The notes below the pieces were generated by a model. That model was given only the letters and a program-made list of their open reading frames with translations, searched no databases and was not told the DNA's origin. Both the position numbers and the translations under genes were made by a program. From Sva-07 sp963747375 (GTDB taxonomy: Bacteria; Actinomycetota; Acidimicrobiia; Acidimicrobiales; Ilumatobacteraceae), in assembly GCA_963747375.1 (NCBI GenBank), contig CAVVFL010000014.1, positions 248,001-312,000 of the forward strand: a stretch of DNA of 64,000 nucleotides. The letters run 5' to 3'. Shown one piece after another: positions 26,598 through 37,210 of this stretch (its first letter is position 1; each line of letters begins with the position of its first letter).

Positions 26598-26972
26598 ATG
26601 AGACTCGAGATCTTCGTCACCGACCTCGAGCGCTCGACCGTGTTCTACACCGAGGTGCTCGGTTTCACCATCGAGAGCGGCAGCGACGAGGACTACCGAG
26701 AGCTGAGCGGCCACGACACGCGCATCGCGCTCCAACCGATCGCCAACCTCAGCGTCGACCATCCGCTTCGTCGGCCCGGCCCGCTCGGGCTCGGTCTGGA
26801 ACTCGTCCTCGAGGTCGCGAACCTCGAGGGTCTCTTCGAGCACGTCGTGCAGCATTGGCCGGTGGAAGCCGGTCTGCAGGAGCAACCCTGGGGGCTCGTC
26901 GACTTCCGCATCCTCGATCCCGACGGGTACTACTGGCGAACGACGCAGCCACCCCACACCCCGGGTTCGTAG
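26598..26972 (+). CDS. VOC-superfamily (glyoxalase-like) protein
   Basis: 124 aa single VOC unit: MRLEIFVTDLERSTVFYTEVLGF (split) at the N-terminus, and PWGLVDFRILDPDGYYWR at the C-terminus, typical of glyoxalase/bleomycin-resistance proteins. Starts 22 nt after the hydrolase-like gene, ends 13 nt before the convergent P450. Could be a dioxygenase, isomerase or binding protein; no specific function assigned. Confidence 0.8.
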   Translation: MRLEIFVTDLERSTVFYTEVLGFTIESGSDEDYRELSGHDTRIALQPIANLSVDHPLRRPGPLGLGLELVLEVANLEGLFEHVVQHWPVEAGLQEQPWGLVDFRILDPDGYYWRTTQPPHTPGS

Positions 26973-26985
26973 ATCCCATCATCAC

Positions 26986-28178
26986 CTACCGGACGGTGTA
27001 GCCGAGCCGGAACGACCTGACGGCCCGGGCGAAGATATTGGCCTCGACGTCGGGTTCGGCCAGCACACGCAGGTCGGTGACCCGTGCACTCATCTGACCG
27101 AACACTGCGGCCAGGGCCGCACGGGCGACGTGGGTGCCGATGCAGAGATGTGTCCCGAAGCCGAACGCGACGTGCGGGTTCGGGTCGCGACGGATGTCGA
27201 AGCTGAACGGATCGGCGAACACTGCTTCGTCACGGTTCGCCGACGGATACAGCAGGACGAGCCGATCGCCGGCGGCGATCTCCTGGCCGCCGACGACGTC
27301 GTCGGAGATCGCCCGTCGGAACATGTTGTTGAGCGGCGTCACCCATCGCAGGATTTCCTCGACCGCGCCGGGAACGAGCGTCGGGTCCGCCGCCATCGCG
27401 TCCCACTGGTCCGGGTGGTCGACGAATGCCCGCAGGCCGTGGGAGATCGCGGTGCGGGTGGTCTCGGCGCCCCCGGCGATGAACAGTCCGACCTCGTGGA
27501 CGATGTTCTCGGGCGACAGCGGTTGGTCGTCGATCGTCGAGTGCACCCAGGTGCTGATCAGGTCGGCGGTCGGGTTGACGTACTTGTCGGCGGCCACCTC
27601 ACTCAGCACCGCGACGAACTCCATGTTCGCCGCCATGAACTCGGTGAAGATCCGGCCGTCGCGGTCGCGCATGTCGGTGCGCATCAGGCGTTCGGACCAC
27701 GACTTGAGTTCGGGCCAGTACGTCTCGGGGAACCCGAGCAGTCGGGCGGTCAGACGCGCCGGGAGCTGCCCCGACAGCGCTCCGACGACCTCCATCTCGT
27801 CACCCGCTGCGAGTGCGGTGTCGAGGAGTTCGGTGACGAGTTCGGCGATCTCGGCCTGACGCTCGCCGACCGACTTGCCGGTGAGCATCGGCTGCACGAG
27901 CATGCGCTGCTGGCGGTGGCGTGGATCGTCCTGGGCGATCATGTTCACCTCGGTCGGCGACCACAACGCCCGATAGCCGAGACCCGACACGAACACGGTC
28001 GACCGTCGCTCGACGTCCATCACGTCGGCATGTCGAGTGATTCCCCACAGCCCGTTGCGTTCGTCGCGGTACACCGGTTCGTTCGCCCGCATCCACGCCC
28101 ACGCGTCGTGCGGGTTGCGCTGGTACACGTCGGGGTCCAGCAGGTCGGCGACGAGGCGATCGGTTCGGTGGCGGTCAT
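26986..28178 (-). CDS. Cytochrome P450; N-terminus probably interrupted by a one-base deletion
   Basis: Heme monooxygenase, 397 aa if corrected. I-helix AGGAETTR, K-helix EEILR (ExxR), heme-binding loop FGFGTHLCIGTHVAR with the Cys ligand. The conserved frame has no standard start before VYQRNPHDAW (28128), yet codes sensibly upstream (DRLVADLLDPDVY). ATG at 28178 (MTATE) lies in another frame; one missing base near 28163 joins them. Typical of actinobacterial sterol or lipid P450s, and lies among acyl-CoA genes, but no substrate is shown. Confidence 0.88.
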
Positions 28179-28254
28179 CGGATCATCGTCGCAGACCGGC
28201 CCGCCGGGACCCGATCCCGAGTCCGCCAGCACCCTCCTCGCCGGCGTTGGGTGG

Positions 28255-28923
28255 TCAGTCGCGGCGGCGGTCGCCGAAGGTGTTCCAGTGCGTGACCGCG
28301 CTCGCCGGCTTGCGTGGGGCGACGCCGAAGTTGCCGGCTGGTCGGCCCATCGGGATGCAGGCTGCGATCTCGTAGCGCGGTGAGCCGTCGTCGTTCGCCG
28401 GCACGCCGAGTGCAGCGAGGGTCTCGGCGGCGTGGATCCTGATGACCGTGGTGAGCGACGTTCCGATCCCCAGGGCGCGAGCGGCGACACAGAAGTTCTG
28501 GACGGCTGGATAGACGCTGCCGTCGAGCCGTCCGATGTCCATCGGCCCCTCGTCGTCCGACGGCTCCCACGGAATGATCGGCTGCAGGAAGAAGACGATC
28601 GCCGGTGCCTCCTGCACGTGGTCGGCGAGGTGGCGGCTGGCGGCTCTGGTCTTGCGCCACGACTCCGCTGCTGCCTCGTCGCGAAAGGCGCTGGCGTCGG
28701 GCAACGACTTCTCGTAGCGGTCGAACGACTGCCGATACCAGCCGGCGACCTCGGCCTTGCGTTCCGGGTCGGTCACCACCACGTACTGCTGCGGTTGCAC
28801 GTTGCCGCCGCTCGGCGCCTGCTGCGCGGCCCGCAGACAGATCCCGATCTCGTCGTCGGTGACGGGCTCGTCGCTGAACCGACGAATCGCCCGTGTGGTC
28901 ATGATCGCCTCGATTGCGTCCAT
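28255..28923 (-). CDS. Nitroreductase-family FMN protein
   Basis: 222 aa. Opens with MDAIEAIMTTRAIRRFSDEPV (split; FMN phosphate-contacting Arg residues), AQQAPSGGNVQPQQYVVV, and VQNFCVAARALGIGTSLTT, all standard for the family. Start ATG 28923 follows a leaderless -10 TACGGT (gap 6). The 50-bp repeat copy B is 58 bp upstream. Substrate unknown; reductant presumably NAD(P)H. Confidence 0.85.
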   Translation of the reverse strand: MDAIEAIMTTRAIRRFSDEPVTDDEIGICLRAAQQAPSGGNVQPQQYVVVTDPERKAEVAGWYRQSFDRYEKSLPDASAFRDEAAAESWRKTRAASRHLADHVQEAPAIVFFLQPIIPWEPSDDEGPMDIGRLDGSVYPAVQNFCVAARALGIGTSLTTVIRIHAAETLAALGVPANDDGSPRYEIAACIPMGRPAGNFGVAPRKPASAVTHWNTFGDRRRD

Positions 28924-28980
28924 CCGCCGACCGTACTCCGATGCCCCTCCCACGCACCCTCCCCCACGCCTCCCCCACCC

Positions 28981-29030
28981 GTTTGCGTGACATTTCCATT
29001 GGTCCGTCCCAACCGAAGTGCAACGCAAAC
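28981..29030. repeat. 50-bp nested palindromic repeat, copy B
   Basis: 50 bp with the same ends (GTTTGCGTGACA; TGCAACGCAAAC) and core CCCAACCG as 3071-3120. It lies upstream of the nitroreductase and downstream of the acyl-CoA dehydrogenase gene. Sequence to its right (TGGGGTGG) also resembles the right flank of the other copies. Confidence 0.8.
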
Positions 29031-29071
29031 CGTTCTGGGGTGGTCTGCGGCGGTCGGGGTGGTCTGGAGGG

Positions 29072-30209
29072 TCAGAACATGGAGGTGTCGACGTCGATGC
29101 CCAGCAGCAGCTTGCCGATGGTCTCGTTCAGCTTCGGTGCGGTCTGGATGTGCTGGGTGACGATGTGCGCGTCGCGCAGGCAACGCCCGAGCGGGCTCGT
29201 GTCGTACACCGCGGTTCCACCCGCCAGCGTGAACGCGGTGTCGGCCACCTCGGCGCACACCGAGGCCGCATGGGTCGCAGCCAGACGGATACCCGTACGC
29301 GCCGCGACCGACACGTCACGACCGGCGAGCGCCGATTCCCACGCCGAGCCCAGTTCGTCGAGCAGAAACGCACGCGCGGCACGGAACTTGCCCTCGGCGC
29401 GCGCCACCTCGACCTGCGTGAAGCCACTCTGTGCCAACGTCTTCGACGAGTACTGCGGCTTCTTGCCGTGGGCGATGTCGATCAGTTCGTCGAGCGCACG
29501 CCGAGCGACGCCCAGCCCCACCGCCGACACCCCGGCGGCGAGCAGGGTGAAGTTCGGGAACATCGACAACGGGGTCGTGACGACGGGCCGAGTGACGCCC
29601 GGCTGGATCGTGCGCTCGCGCGGCGACGAAGGCTTGCGTCACCGAGTAGTCGAGCGAGCCGGAACCCCGCATGCCCGTCGTGTACCACGTGTCGTGGAAC
29701 GTCACGTCCGACTGCGGAAACCAGCAGAGCCGAAAGGTGCCGTCGTCACACAGGGTGCCACCGAGGATCCATCGGCTGTGCTGCGTCCCACTCCCCCACG
29801 CCCACCGTCCGGTGACGGCAAAACCATCGATCCCGGAGGCCGACGTCGCCACACCCTTGCCGTTCGGAGCGAACACGCCCCCGGTGATCGCCGTCGGGTC
29901 ACCGTAGATCTCCCGAGCCGCGTCCGCCGGCAGGAACGCCGCCATCGACGACGTCGTCGACGCGATCATCGTGCACCAGCCCGCCGCCCCGTCGGCGTGA
30001 GCGACGGTGGCGATCGCCTCCACCATCGTCGCCGGATCCACTTCGGGACCGCCGTAGGCCTGAGGTACACACATCCGCATCAGGCCGGCGTCGGCGAGTG
30101 CCTTGACGGTGGCCAGCGGAAGGCGGCGGACCCGTTCGCCGTCGTCGGCATGAGCCTCGACCAACTCTGCGAGGTCGCGTGCAGCTTCCACGATCATTGC
30201 GTTCCCCAT
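29072..30209 (-). CDS. Acyl-CoA dehydrogenase-like flavoprotein; one-base insertion
   Basis: 378 aa when corrected. Resembles the acyl-CoA dehydrogenase/flavin-dependent monooxygenase group (HsaA-like): MRMCVPQAYGGPEVDP, HADGAAGWCTMI, WAWGSGTQHSRWILGG, C-terminal FTLAGGTAVYDTSPLGRCLRD. Frame breaks near 29620; dropping one base gives TQAFVPRERTIQPGV continuous with LSMFPNFTLLAAG. Leaderless -10 TACAGT (gap 6) precedes ATG 30209. May be a hydroxylase instead of a true dehydrogenase. Confidence 0.85.
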
Positions 30210-30247
30210 GTTGCGACTGTAGGTGCGTCGACCCTGCGCCGCCAGAA

Positions 30248-30787
30248 TCACGCCCGAGCGTGGCCAACGTCCCAGAGATGGTGGATCGGGTCGTGGACCA
30301 GATATCGGGCGAACGACTCGGTCGTGAACCGAGCCCCATCGCTGCGCCGGCCCGGACGTTGCCAATCGGCTCCGGACACGACGGCGAACGAGGCGGCCAG
30401 GATGGTCGCCGCGGCCGCCAACTCGTCGGCGACGATCATCGGGTCCTGCTGGTCATAGCGATCGGTGATCGCAGTGTCGTCCTGGTCCCAGTTCGGGTAC
30501 ATCGGGTCGTCGGTGTCGAGCATGAGCCGAAGTCGCCGTTCGTAGAGCCGATACACGTCACGGACGTGCGCCCCGTACTCGAGTGTCGACCAACGGTCCG
30601 GTCGGCTGCGGACCCGGACCGAGTCGTCTCCCGTGCCGAGCAGGAGGCTCCACTGGGCGGCATTGTCGAGGATCATCGCCGACACGTCGGACAGCTGGAT
30701 CGACCGGGCATCGAAGCCGCACTCGTCGCACGGGCGCTGCAGCACCCAGGTCCAGTCCTTGTCGTCGGGCACCAGCTCTGTGGTCAT
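30248..30787 (-). CDS. DinB-superfamily protein
   Basis: 179 aa four-helix metal-binding fold of the DinB/YfiT/mycothiol-dependent maleylpyruvate isomerase group. Expected metal ligands: His in EYGAHVRDVYRLYE and the HDPIHHLWD pair. N-terminus has CDECGFDARS. In mycothiol-making actinobacteria such proteins are often thiol-dependent transferases; the mca gene at the window edge shows mycothiol is present. Function not assigned. Confidence 0.78.
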   Translation of the reverse strand: MTTELVPDDKDWTWVLQRPCDECGFDARSIQLSDVSAMILDNAAQWSLLLGTGDDSVRVRSRPDRWSTLEYGAHVRDVYRLYERRLRLMLDTDDPMYPNWDQDDTAITDRYDQQDPMIVADELAAAATILAASFAVVSGADWQRPGRRSDGARFTTESFARYLVHDPIHHLWDVGHARA

Positions 30788-30854
30788 CGACAGAGTGTGG
30801 CCGAGTCGGGACACTCGTCGAGCAAGAGTTCTCTGGTGGTCTACGGTCGGAGGT

Positions 30855-31640
30855 GTGAAGTTCGGCTTCGTGGTCCCTTGGGGCGACGCCGACGATGTCG
30901 GCGACCTCGCTGCTGCTGCTGAGGACGCGGGCTGGGACGGGCTGTTCGTGTGGGAGCCGGTGTGGGGCGTCGACGCGTGGATCTCACTCGCACTCGCGGC
31001 CGTTCGCACCTCGAAGATCCGACTCGGCACGATGCTCACGCCGCCATCGCGCCGACGCCCGTGGGAGCTCGCGAGTCAGGTCGCCACGGTCGATCGGCTG
31101 TCGAGCGGCCGTGTCACGCTGTCGGTGGGGCTCGGCGCACTCGACTCCGGCTTCGAGTCGTTCGGCGAGGAGTGCGACCGGCGAACCCGAGCCGAGCTGA
31201 TGGACGAGTGCCTCGACATCGCCTGCGGCCTGTGGGCGGGCCAGCCGTTCACCTACGACGGCCAGCATTATCAGGTGACCCCGACCGACTTCCCGACGAT
31301 CGGCCACACCGTTCAACAGCCGCGGGTTCCCGTCTGGTGCGTCGGCGCGCTCGGCCGTGAGCGATCGATGCAGCGGGCGTTGCGATGGGACGGGATCATC
31401 CCGCAGGTACTCGACGATGGGACCGTCCGCCAACCCCATCTCGACGAGGTTGCTGCCCTTCGCAGCAGCGTCGACGACGCCTTCGACATCGTGGTCGAGG
31501 GCACGATGTCGGAACACTCCCCCGCCGCGTTCGCCGATGCCGGCGCCACATGGTGGATCGAGTCGATGTGGGACGCGATGAGCGAGCACTCTCCCGTCAC
31601 CGCCGCGTACGACCGCCTGCTCCAGGGCCCGCCGGCCTGA
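30855..31640 (+). CDS. LLM-class (F420-type) oxidoreductase
   Basis: 261 aa, shorter than the first LLM enzyme. VKFGFVVPWGDADDVGDLA, EDAGWDGLFVWEPVWG, RTSKIRLGTMLTP, LSSGRVTLSVGLGALDSGFE and RWDGIIPQ are family segments. Leaderless -10 TACGGT at 30842-30847, gap 7 to GTG 30855. Diverges from the DinB gene. Substrate unknown. Confidence 0.83.
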   Translation: MKFGFVVPWGDADDVGDLAAAAEDAGWDGLFVWEPVWGVDAWISLALAAVRTSKIRLGTMLTPPSRRRPWELASQVATVDRLSSGRVTLSVGLGALDSGFESFGEECDRRTRAELMDECLDIACGLWAGQPFTYDGQHYQVTPTDFPTIGHTVQQPRVPVWCVGALGRERSMQRALRWDGIIPQVLDDGTVRQPHLDEVAALRSSVDDAFDIVVEGTMSEHSPAAFADAGATWWIESMWDAMSEHSPVTAAYDRLLQGPPA

Positions 31641-31695
31641 CGCGACGACGCGTGGGGTGAACCGACTCGGTTCACCAACCGCTACCTTCGACAGC

Positions 31696-33318
31696 GTGAT
31701 GACGAACGACACCGGGTGGAACTTGGCCGACCTGTGGGAGACGGTGGCGCAGCAGATCCCCGACGCTCTGGCCCAGCAGCAGGGCGGGCGCACCCACGAC
31801 TGGGCCGACTTCAACCGGCGCGCCAACGGCGTCGCGACGACATTGCTGCGACCCGAGTCGGCCGAGCAGGACAAGGTCGCCCAGTACCTGTACAACTCGC
31901 CGGAGTACCTGGAGTCGATCTTCGCCGCGTTCAAGGTCGGCTTCGCTGTCGTCAACACCAACTATCGATACGCGTCCGACGAGCTCGTCTACCTGTGGGA
32001 CAACGCCGACGTCACCGCGGTGATCTTCCACGGCACCTTCGGCGACCAGTGCGATTCGGTCCGCAGCCGGGTTCCCAAGGTCGCCACCTGGCTCTGGGTC
32101 GACGACGGGTCGGGGCCGTGCCCCGCGTGGGCGACGCCGTACGAAGCCGCCGCCGAAGCGGGTACCGACGACAACGTCGAGGCGTCATGGGGACGCAGCG
32201 GCGACCATCTCCTGCTGCTCTACACCGGCGGCACGACCGGCATGCCCAAGGGCGTCATGTGGCGTCAGGACGACCTGTTCGGCGTCCTCGACGCCAACAA
32301 CAAGAAACGGATGCCACCCGAACAGGACCTCGACGCGATCGCCGACCGGATCGTGCAGGCGGGCCCGCGCAACATGCCGGCGGCGCCGCTGATGCACGGG
32401 ACCGGGCTGTTCAACGCGATCAGCAATCTGATGATCGGCGGGTCGATCACCACGATGGAAGGTCGCCACTTCAGCGCGGAGGAGTTCCTCGACGACGTGC
32501 AGCGCCACGGCATCAACTCGACCTCGATCGTCGGCGACGCGTTCGCCAAGCCGATCCTGCGGGCGCTCGACGCCGAACCCGATCGTTGGGACATCTCCAC
32601 ACTGCGGGTCATCGTCTCGTCGGGCGTGATGTGGTCGAAGGAGACCAAGGAAGGCCTGTTGCGCCACAACCCTCGCCTGATCATGGTCGACTCGCTCGGC
32701 TCCAGCGAGGCGATCGGCATGGCGACGAACACCACCACGTCGGAGTCGAGCGGCGAGACCGCCAAGTTCGAGCTCGGCGCCTCCACGCGCGTCGTCACCG
32801 ACGACGGACGCGACGTCGCGCCCGGTTCGGGCGAACTCGGCCGCGTCGCCCTGCGCGGCCGCACGCCGATCGGGTACTACAAGGACGAGGCCAAGTCGGC
32901 CCAGACGTTCGTCGTCATCGACGGCGAGCGGTACTCGATTCCCGGCGACTACGCCACCGTCGAGGCCGACGGCACGGTCACCCTGCTCGGCCGTGGCAGC
33001 CAGTGCATCAACACCGGCGGCGAGAAGGTGTACCCGGAGGAGGTCGAGGAGTGCCTGAAGCTGCACCCGTCGGTCGCCGACGCCGCCGTGGTCGGCGTGC
33101 CCGACGAGAAGTGGGGCGAGGCGATCACCGCGCTCGTCGAACCGCACGCCGGAGACGAGGTCGACGAAGCGGCCCTGATCGCCCACGTCAAGTCGCGTCT
33201 CGCGGCCTACAAGGCACCCAAGCGGGTGGTCGCAGTGACCTCGATCGGGCGCGCCGCCAACGGCAAGCTCGACTACAAGAAGCTGAGGTCCGACGCCATC
33301 GCCGAGCAAGCTGTCTAA
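31696..33318 (+). CDS. Acyl-CoA synthetase (AMP-binding)
   Basis: 540 aa ANL enzyme of the FadD3/FadD19-like group. P-loop LYTGGTTGMPKGVMW, LGSSEAIGMATN, YSIPGDYATVEADGTV, CINTGGEKVYPEEVE, and catalytic Lys in AANGKLDYKK. Leaderless -10 TACCTT (31683-31688, gap 7) points to GTG 31696; ATG 31699 is the alternative. The TAA stop is part of the -10 hexamer of the next gene. Confidence 0.9.
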   Translation: MMTNDTGWNLADLWETVAQQIPDALAQQQGGRTHDWADFNRRANGVATTLLRPESAEQDKVAQYLYNSPEYLESIFAAFKVGFAVVNTNYRYASDELVYLWDNADVTAVIFHGTFGDQCDSVRSRVPKVATWLWVDDGSGPCPAWATPYEAAAEAGTDDNVEASWGRSGDHLLLLYTGGTTGMPKGVMWRQDDLFGVLDANNKKRMPPEQDLDAIADRIVQAGPRNMPAAPLMHGTGLFNAISNLMIGGSITTMEGRHFSAEEFLDDVQRHGINSTSIVGDAFAKPILRALDAEPDRWDISTLRVIVSSGVMWSKETKEGLLRHNPRLIMVDSLGSSEAIGMATNTTTSESSGETAKFELGASTRVVTDDGRDVAPGSGELGRVALRGRTPIGYYKDEAKSAQTFVVIDGERYSIPGDYATVEADGTVTLLGRGSQCINTGGEKVYPEEVEECLKLHPSVADAAVVGVPDEKWGEAITALVEPHAGDEVDEAALIAHVKSRLAAYKAPKRVVAVTSIGRAANGKLDYKKLRSDAIAEQAV

Positions 33319-33321
33319 CCT
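33316..33321 (+). promoter_or_regulatory. -10 hexamer of the phosphoglucomutase gene overlapping a stop codon
   Basis: TAACCT begins with the TAA stop of the acyl-CoA synthetase and ends seven nt before GTG 33329, with no ribosome-binding site. The HAD/GH65 pair therefore probably has its own leaderless promoter despite the 10-bp spacing. Confidence 0.5.
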
Positions 33322-33328
33322 GGGCCAA

Positions 33329-34064
33329 GTGACCGGAACAGTGGCGGAGTTCGACTGGCGAGCCTTCGAGGCCGTCCTGTTCGACCTCGACGGCGTGATC
33401 ACACCGACCGCGGAGATCCACGAGCACGCCTGGGGCGAGCTGTTCGCCGGACTACGACTACACCGAGGCCGACTACCTCCGCTACATCGACGGCAAGCCC
33501 CGCTACGACGGAGTGCGCTCGTTTCTCGCATCGCGTCAGGTCGAGTTGCCCGACGGTGAGCCGGGCGACGCACCGGGCACCGACACGGTGTGCGCTCTCG
33601 GCAATCGCAAGAACGAACTGTTCAACACGATCCTCGAGCGCGACGGCATCGAGCCGTACCCCGGTTCGGCGGCCACGCTCGACCTGCTCGCCGAGCACGG
33701 CATCGCCGCCGCGATCGTGTCGTCGTCGAAGAACGCCAGGACGGTCCTCGACGCCGCCGGTCTCGGCGCACGATTCGAGGTCGTCGTCGACGGCACGGTG
33801 GCCGCCGAGCAGCACATCGCCGGCAAACCGGCGCCCGACATGTTCACGTACGCCGCCCGGCAGCTGGGCGTCGCGTCCGACCGCGCGGTCGTCGTCGAGG
33901 ACGCCGTCTCCGGGGTCGCCGCCGGCGCGGCAGGCGGGTTCGCTGTCGTCATCGGCGTCGACCGTGGTGCCGGCACCACGGCACTGCTCGCCCACGGCGC
34001 CACGTTCGTGGTCGCTGACCTGGCCGACCTCCTGCCCATCGAGACACCCGGAACTCAGCGATGA
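33329..34064 (+). CDS. HAD-family beta-phosphoglucomutase; one-base insertion
   Basis: Converts beta-glucose-1-phosphate to glucose-6-phosphate. 244 aa when corrected. HAD motif I VLFDLDGVITPT (nucleophile Asp plus second Asp), cap domain, motif II VSSSKNA, motif III GKPAPDMF, motif IV VVEDAVSGV. Frame lost near 33449; GCCGGAC to GCCGAC yields ELFADYDYTEADYLRYIDG. Its stop overlaps the GH65 start by ATGA. The pairing with a GH65 phosphorylase is the known maltose/trehalose/kojibiose phosphorolysis arrangement. Confidence 0.9.
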
Positions 34065-36437
34065 CAGGCCAGCCGATCCCCGACGGTCTGCCCGCGTACC
34101 GGTTCCCCGTCGACCCGTGGCGACTCGTCGAGCAGGAGTACTCGAGCAAGGACCTCGGCACGACCGAGACGCTGTTCGCGCTCGGCAACGGGTACCTCGG
34201 CATGCGCGCCAACCCCGAGGAAGGGCGCGAGGCCCACAGCCACGGCACCTACCTGAACGGCTTCCACGAGACCTGGCCGATCCTGCACGCCGAGGATGCG
34301 TTCGGATTCGCCAAGACCGGCCAGACCATCGTCAACGTGCCCGACGCCAAGTTGATGAAGCTGTACGTCGACGACGAGCCACTGCTGCTGGCGTCGGCCG
34401 ACCTCGACAGCTACGAGCGCGCCGTCGACTTCCGCAACGGGGTACTCACCCGTGACCTCATCTGGCGGACGCCATCGGGCAAACGAGTTCGTGTGTCGTC
34501 GCAGCGGATGGTCAGCCTCGTCCACCGTCACCTCGCGGTGCTGACGCTGGAGGTCACACTGCTCGACTCGCCCGCCCCGATCGTGATCTCGTCGCAGCTC
34601 CTCAACCGCCAGGACGGCGAGGACGAGTACCACGTGCGATCGGCTGCGCTCGGCGAAGGCAAGGATCCGCGACGGGCCCGCAAGTTCGGACCATCGCGTC
34701 CTGGAGCAACGGCTCCAGCGCGAGCGGGACAACGAGATCGTGCTGGGGTACCAGTGCGCGAACAGCCGGATGACGCTCGCGTGCGGAACCAGGCACCAGA
34801 TCGAGACGTCGTGCGACACCGAGGTCGTCACCGATGTGGGTCGCCGATCTTGCGAAGACCGTGTTCACCGTGCGGGCGACCCCCGGCGATCCGATCAAGA
34901 TCACCAAACTCGTCGCCTATCACTCGTCGAACGGCGTGCCGGCGCAGGAGCTCGCCGATCGATGCACCCGCACGCTGGAGCGAGCCGAATCCGAGGGGAA
35001 CGACCATCTGCTCGTCGAGCAACGCGAGTGGCTCGACGAGTTCTGGTCGAACTCGGACATCGAGCTGCGCGGCGACGACCGTGCCCAGCAGGCTCTCCGC
35101 TGGAACGTGTTCCAACTCGCTCAGGCCTCGGCACGCACACAGGAGCAGGGCATCGCCGCGAAGGGCGTCACCGGCGGCGGCTACGACGGCCACTACTTCT
35201 GGGACACCGAGGTCTACGTCGCGCCATTCCTCGCGTACACGATGCCCGAGGCGGCCCGCAAGGTCATCCGGTTCCGGTGGAGGATGCTCGACGCCGCGCG
35301 CCAGCGCGCCGTCGAGATGAGCCAGGTCGGCGCGCTGTATCCGTGGCGAACGATCAACGGCGAGGAAGCCTCCGCCTACTACGCGGCCGGCACCGCGCAG
35401 TACCACATCAACGCGGCGATCGTGTTCGCGATGCGTCGCTATCTCGAGGCGTCCGGCGACATCGACTTCCTGTCACACGAGGGTGCCGAGATCCTCGTCG
35501 AGACGGCGCGCCTGTGGGCCGACCTCGGGCTTCTACTCGAGCAACGGATCGCGCACCTTCCACATCCACCGGGTCACCGGCCCGGACGAGTACACCACGG
35601 TCGTCAACGACAACTTCTACACAAACGTCATGGCGCGGTTCAATCTCCGCTACGCGGCGCGGACGATACGGCTGCTGTCGAGTTGGAACCCCGAAGCATT
35701 CGAGCGTCTCTGCCGCAACACCGACCTCGACGTGCAGTGAACTCGACGAATGGGACGCGGCGGCCGACGCCATGTTCCTCCCGTTCGACGAGGAACTGGG
35801 GATCAATCCACAGGACTCCGAGTTCCTCGACCTGGAACCCTGGGACTGGGAGACGACGCCGCCGGAGAACTACCCGCTCCTGCTGAACTACCACCCCCTC
35901 GTCATCTACCGTCACCAGGTGCTCAAGCAGGCCGACGTCGTGCTGGCGATGTACCTGCGCTCCACGAGCTTCCCCGTCGACCAGAAGCGACGCAACTTCG
36001 ACTTCTACGACCCGATCACCACCGGCGACTCGTCGTTGTCGGCATGCGTGCAAGCGGTGGTTGCGGCCGAGGTCGGCTACGACGACCTGGCGCTCGGGTA
36101 CTTCACCCGGGCGCTGTACCTCGACCTCTGCGACGAGCACGGGAACACCGCCGACGGCGTTCACGTGGCATCGGCAGGTGGTGTCTGGGCCGGCATCGTG
36201 CACGGCTTCGCCGGGATGGTCGAGCAGGGCGACCACCTCCAGTTCTCGCCCCGACTGCCGAGCGCGTGGGACGGCGTGACGTTCCATCTGCTCCGGCACG
36301 GATCACGCATGCGCATCGACCTCGACCCCGAAGGTCTCACGCTCTCGGTGCTCACCGGGCCGGGTGTGCCCGTTCGACACGGTGACGAGTACGTCATGGT
36401 GGCGGTCGGCGAGCCGTACCGAATCCTGCGCGTCTGA
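34061..36437 (+). CDS. GH65 disaccharide phosphorylase; four one-base insertions
   Basis: Predicted to split an alpha-glucosyl disaccharide with phosphate, giving beta-glucose-1-phosphate for the coupled mutase. 790 aa after correction, the usual GH65 length. N-terminal beta-sandwich (TLFALGNGYLGMRANPEE), (alpha/alpha)6 barrel with GYDGHYFWDTEVYVAPF and HIHRVTGPDEYTT, where the Glu is the expected general acid, and a C-terminal jelly roll. Breaks near 34688, 34839, 35528 and 35736 are each mended by removing one base. Which disaccharide is used cannot be told. Confidence 0.9.
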
Positions 36438-36466
36438 GCCGCAGACCGCTGACTACCGTCACGCCG

Positions 36467-37198
36467 ATGGCCCAGAACATCTACGACGACGAATCGTTCT
36501 TCGCCGCATATTCCGAGCTTCCCCGCTCCGCCGGAGGGCTCGCCGAGGCACCGGAATGGCCGACCTTGCGAGCGATGCTCCCCGCGATCGACGGTCGCCG
36601 GGTGCTCGATCTCGGCTGCGGGTTCGGGTGGTTCTGCCGCTGGGCCGCCGAGCAGGGTGCCTCGTCGGTCCTCGGGCTCGACCTCTCGGAGCGGATGCTC
36701 GCCCGCGCACGGATGCAGACCGACGACGCCAGGGTCGCCTACGAGCGCCACGACCTCGAGGACGTGGAACTCACTCACCGATCCTTCGACCTGGTGTACA
36801 GCTCACTGACGCTGCACTACATCGTCGACCTCCCTCGGCTCGTCTCGCAGGTCGCGAGTTGCGTCGGTCCCGGCGGAACCTTCGTGTTCTCGATCGAGCA
36901 TCCGATCTACACCGCGCCCTCGGTGCCACAGTTCGTCACCGACGACCACGGAGTCGCATGGCGCCTCGATCGGTACCTGGACGAGGGCGCGCGGAGCACC
37001 GACTGGCTCGCCCCCGGCGTGATCAAGCAGCACCGCACCGTGGCGTCGTATCTCGGCGCGTTGATCGGCGCCGGGTTCGAACTCACCGAACTCGCGGAAT
37101 GGGGCCCGAGTGCGGCGCAGGTCGTCGACCACCCCGAGTGGGCCGTCGAGGTCGAACGCCCGCCGTTCCTCCTCGTCGCCGCCCGCCGCCGGACGTGA
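36467..37198 (+). CDS. Class I SAM-dependent methyltransferase
   Basis: 243 aa. Motif I VLDLGCGFGWFCRWAAEQGA (~residues 45-64), motif II LGLDLSERML, SLTLHYIVDLPRLVSQV, GPGGTFVFSIEHPI. Close to UbiE/Methyltransf_11-type enzymes that also appear beside sugar genes. Leaderless -10 TACCGT (36454-36459, gap 7). Substrate unknown. Confidence 0.85.
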   Translation: MAQNIYDDESFFAAYSELPRSAGGLAEAPEWPTLRAMLPAIDGRRVLDLGCGFGWFCRWAAEQGASSVLGLDLSERMLARARMQTDDARVAYERHDLEDVELTHRSFDLVYSSLTLHYIVDLPRLVSQVASCVGPGGTFVFSIEHPIYTAPSVPQFVTDDHGVAWRLDRYLDEGARSTDWLAPGVIKQHRTVASYLGALIGAGFELTELAEWGPSAAQVVDHPEWAVEVERPPFLLVAARRRT

Positions 37199-37210
37199 CA
37201 CGATTCGAAC

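Noticed and set aside
34061..36437. GH65 gene as a decaying pseudogene
   Set aside because: All four breaks are one-base additions and the sequence between them is fully conserved, with the catalytic region intact; decay would also leave substitutions and stops.
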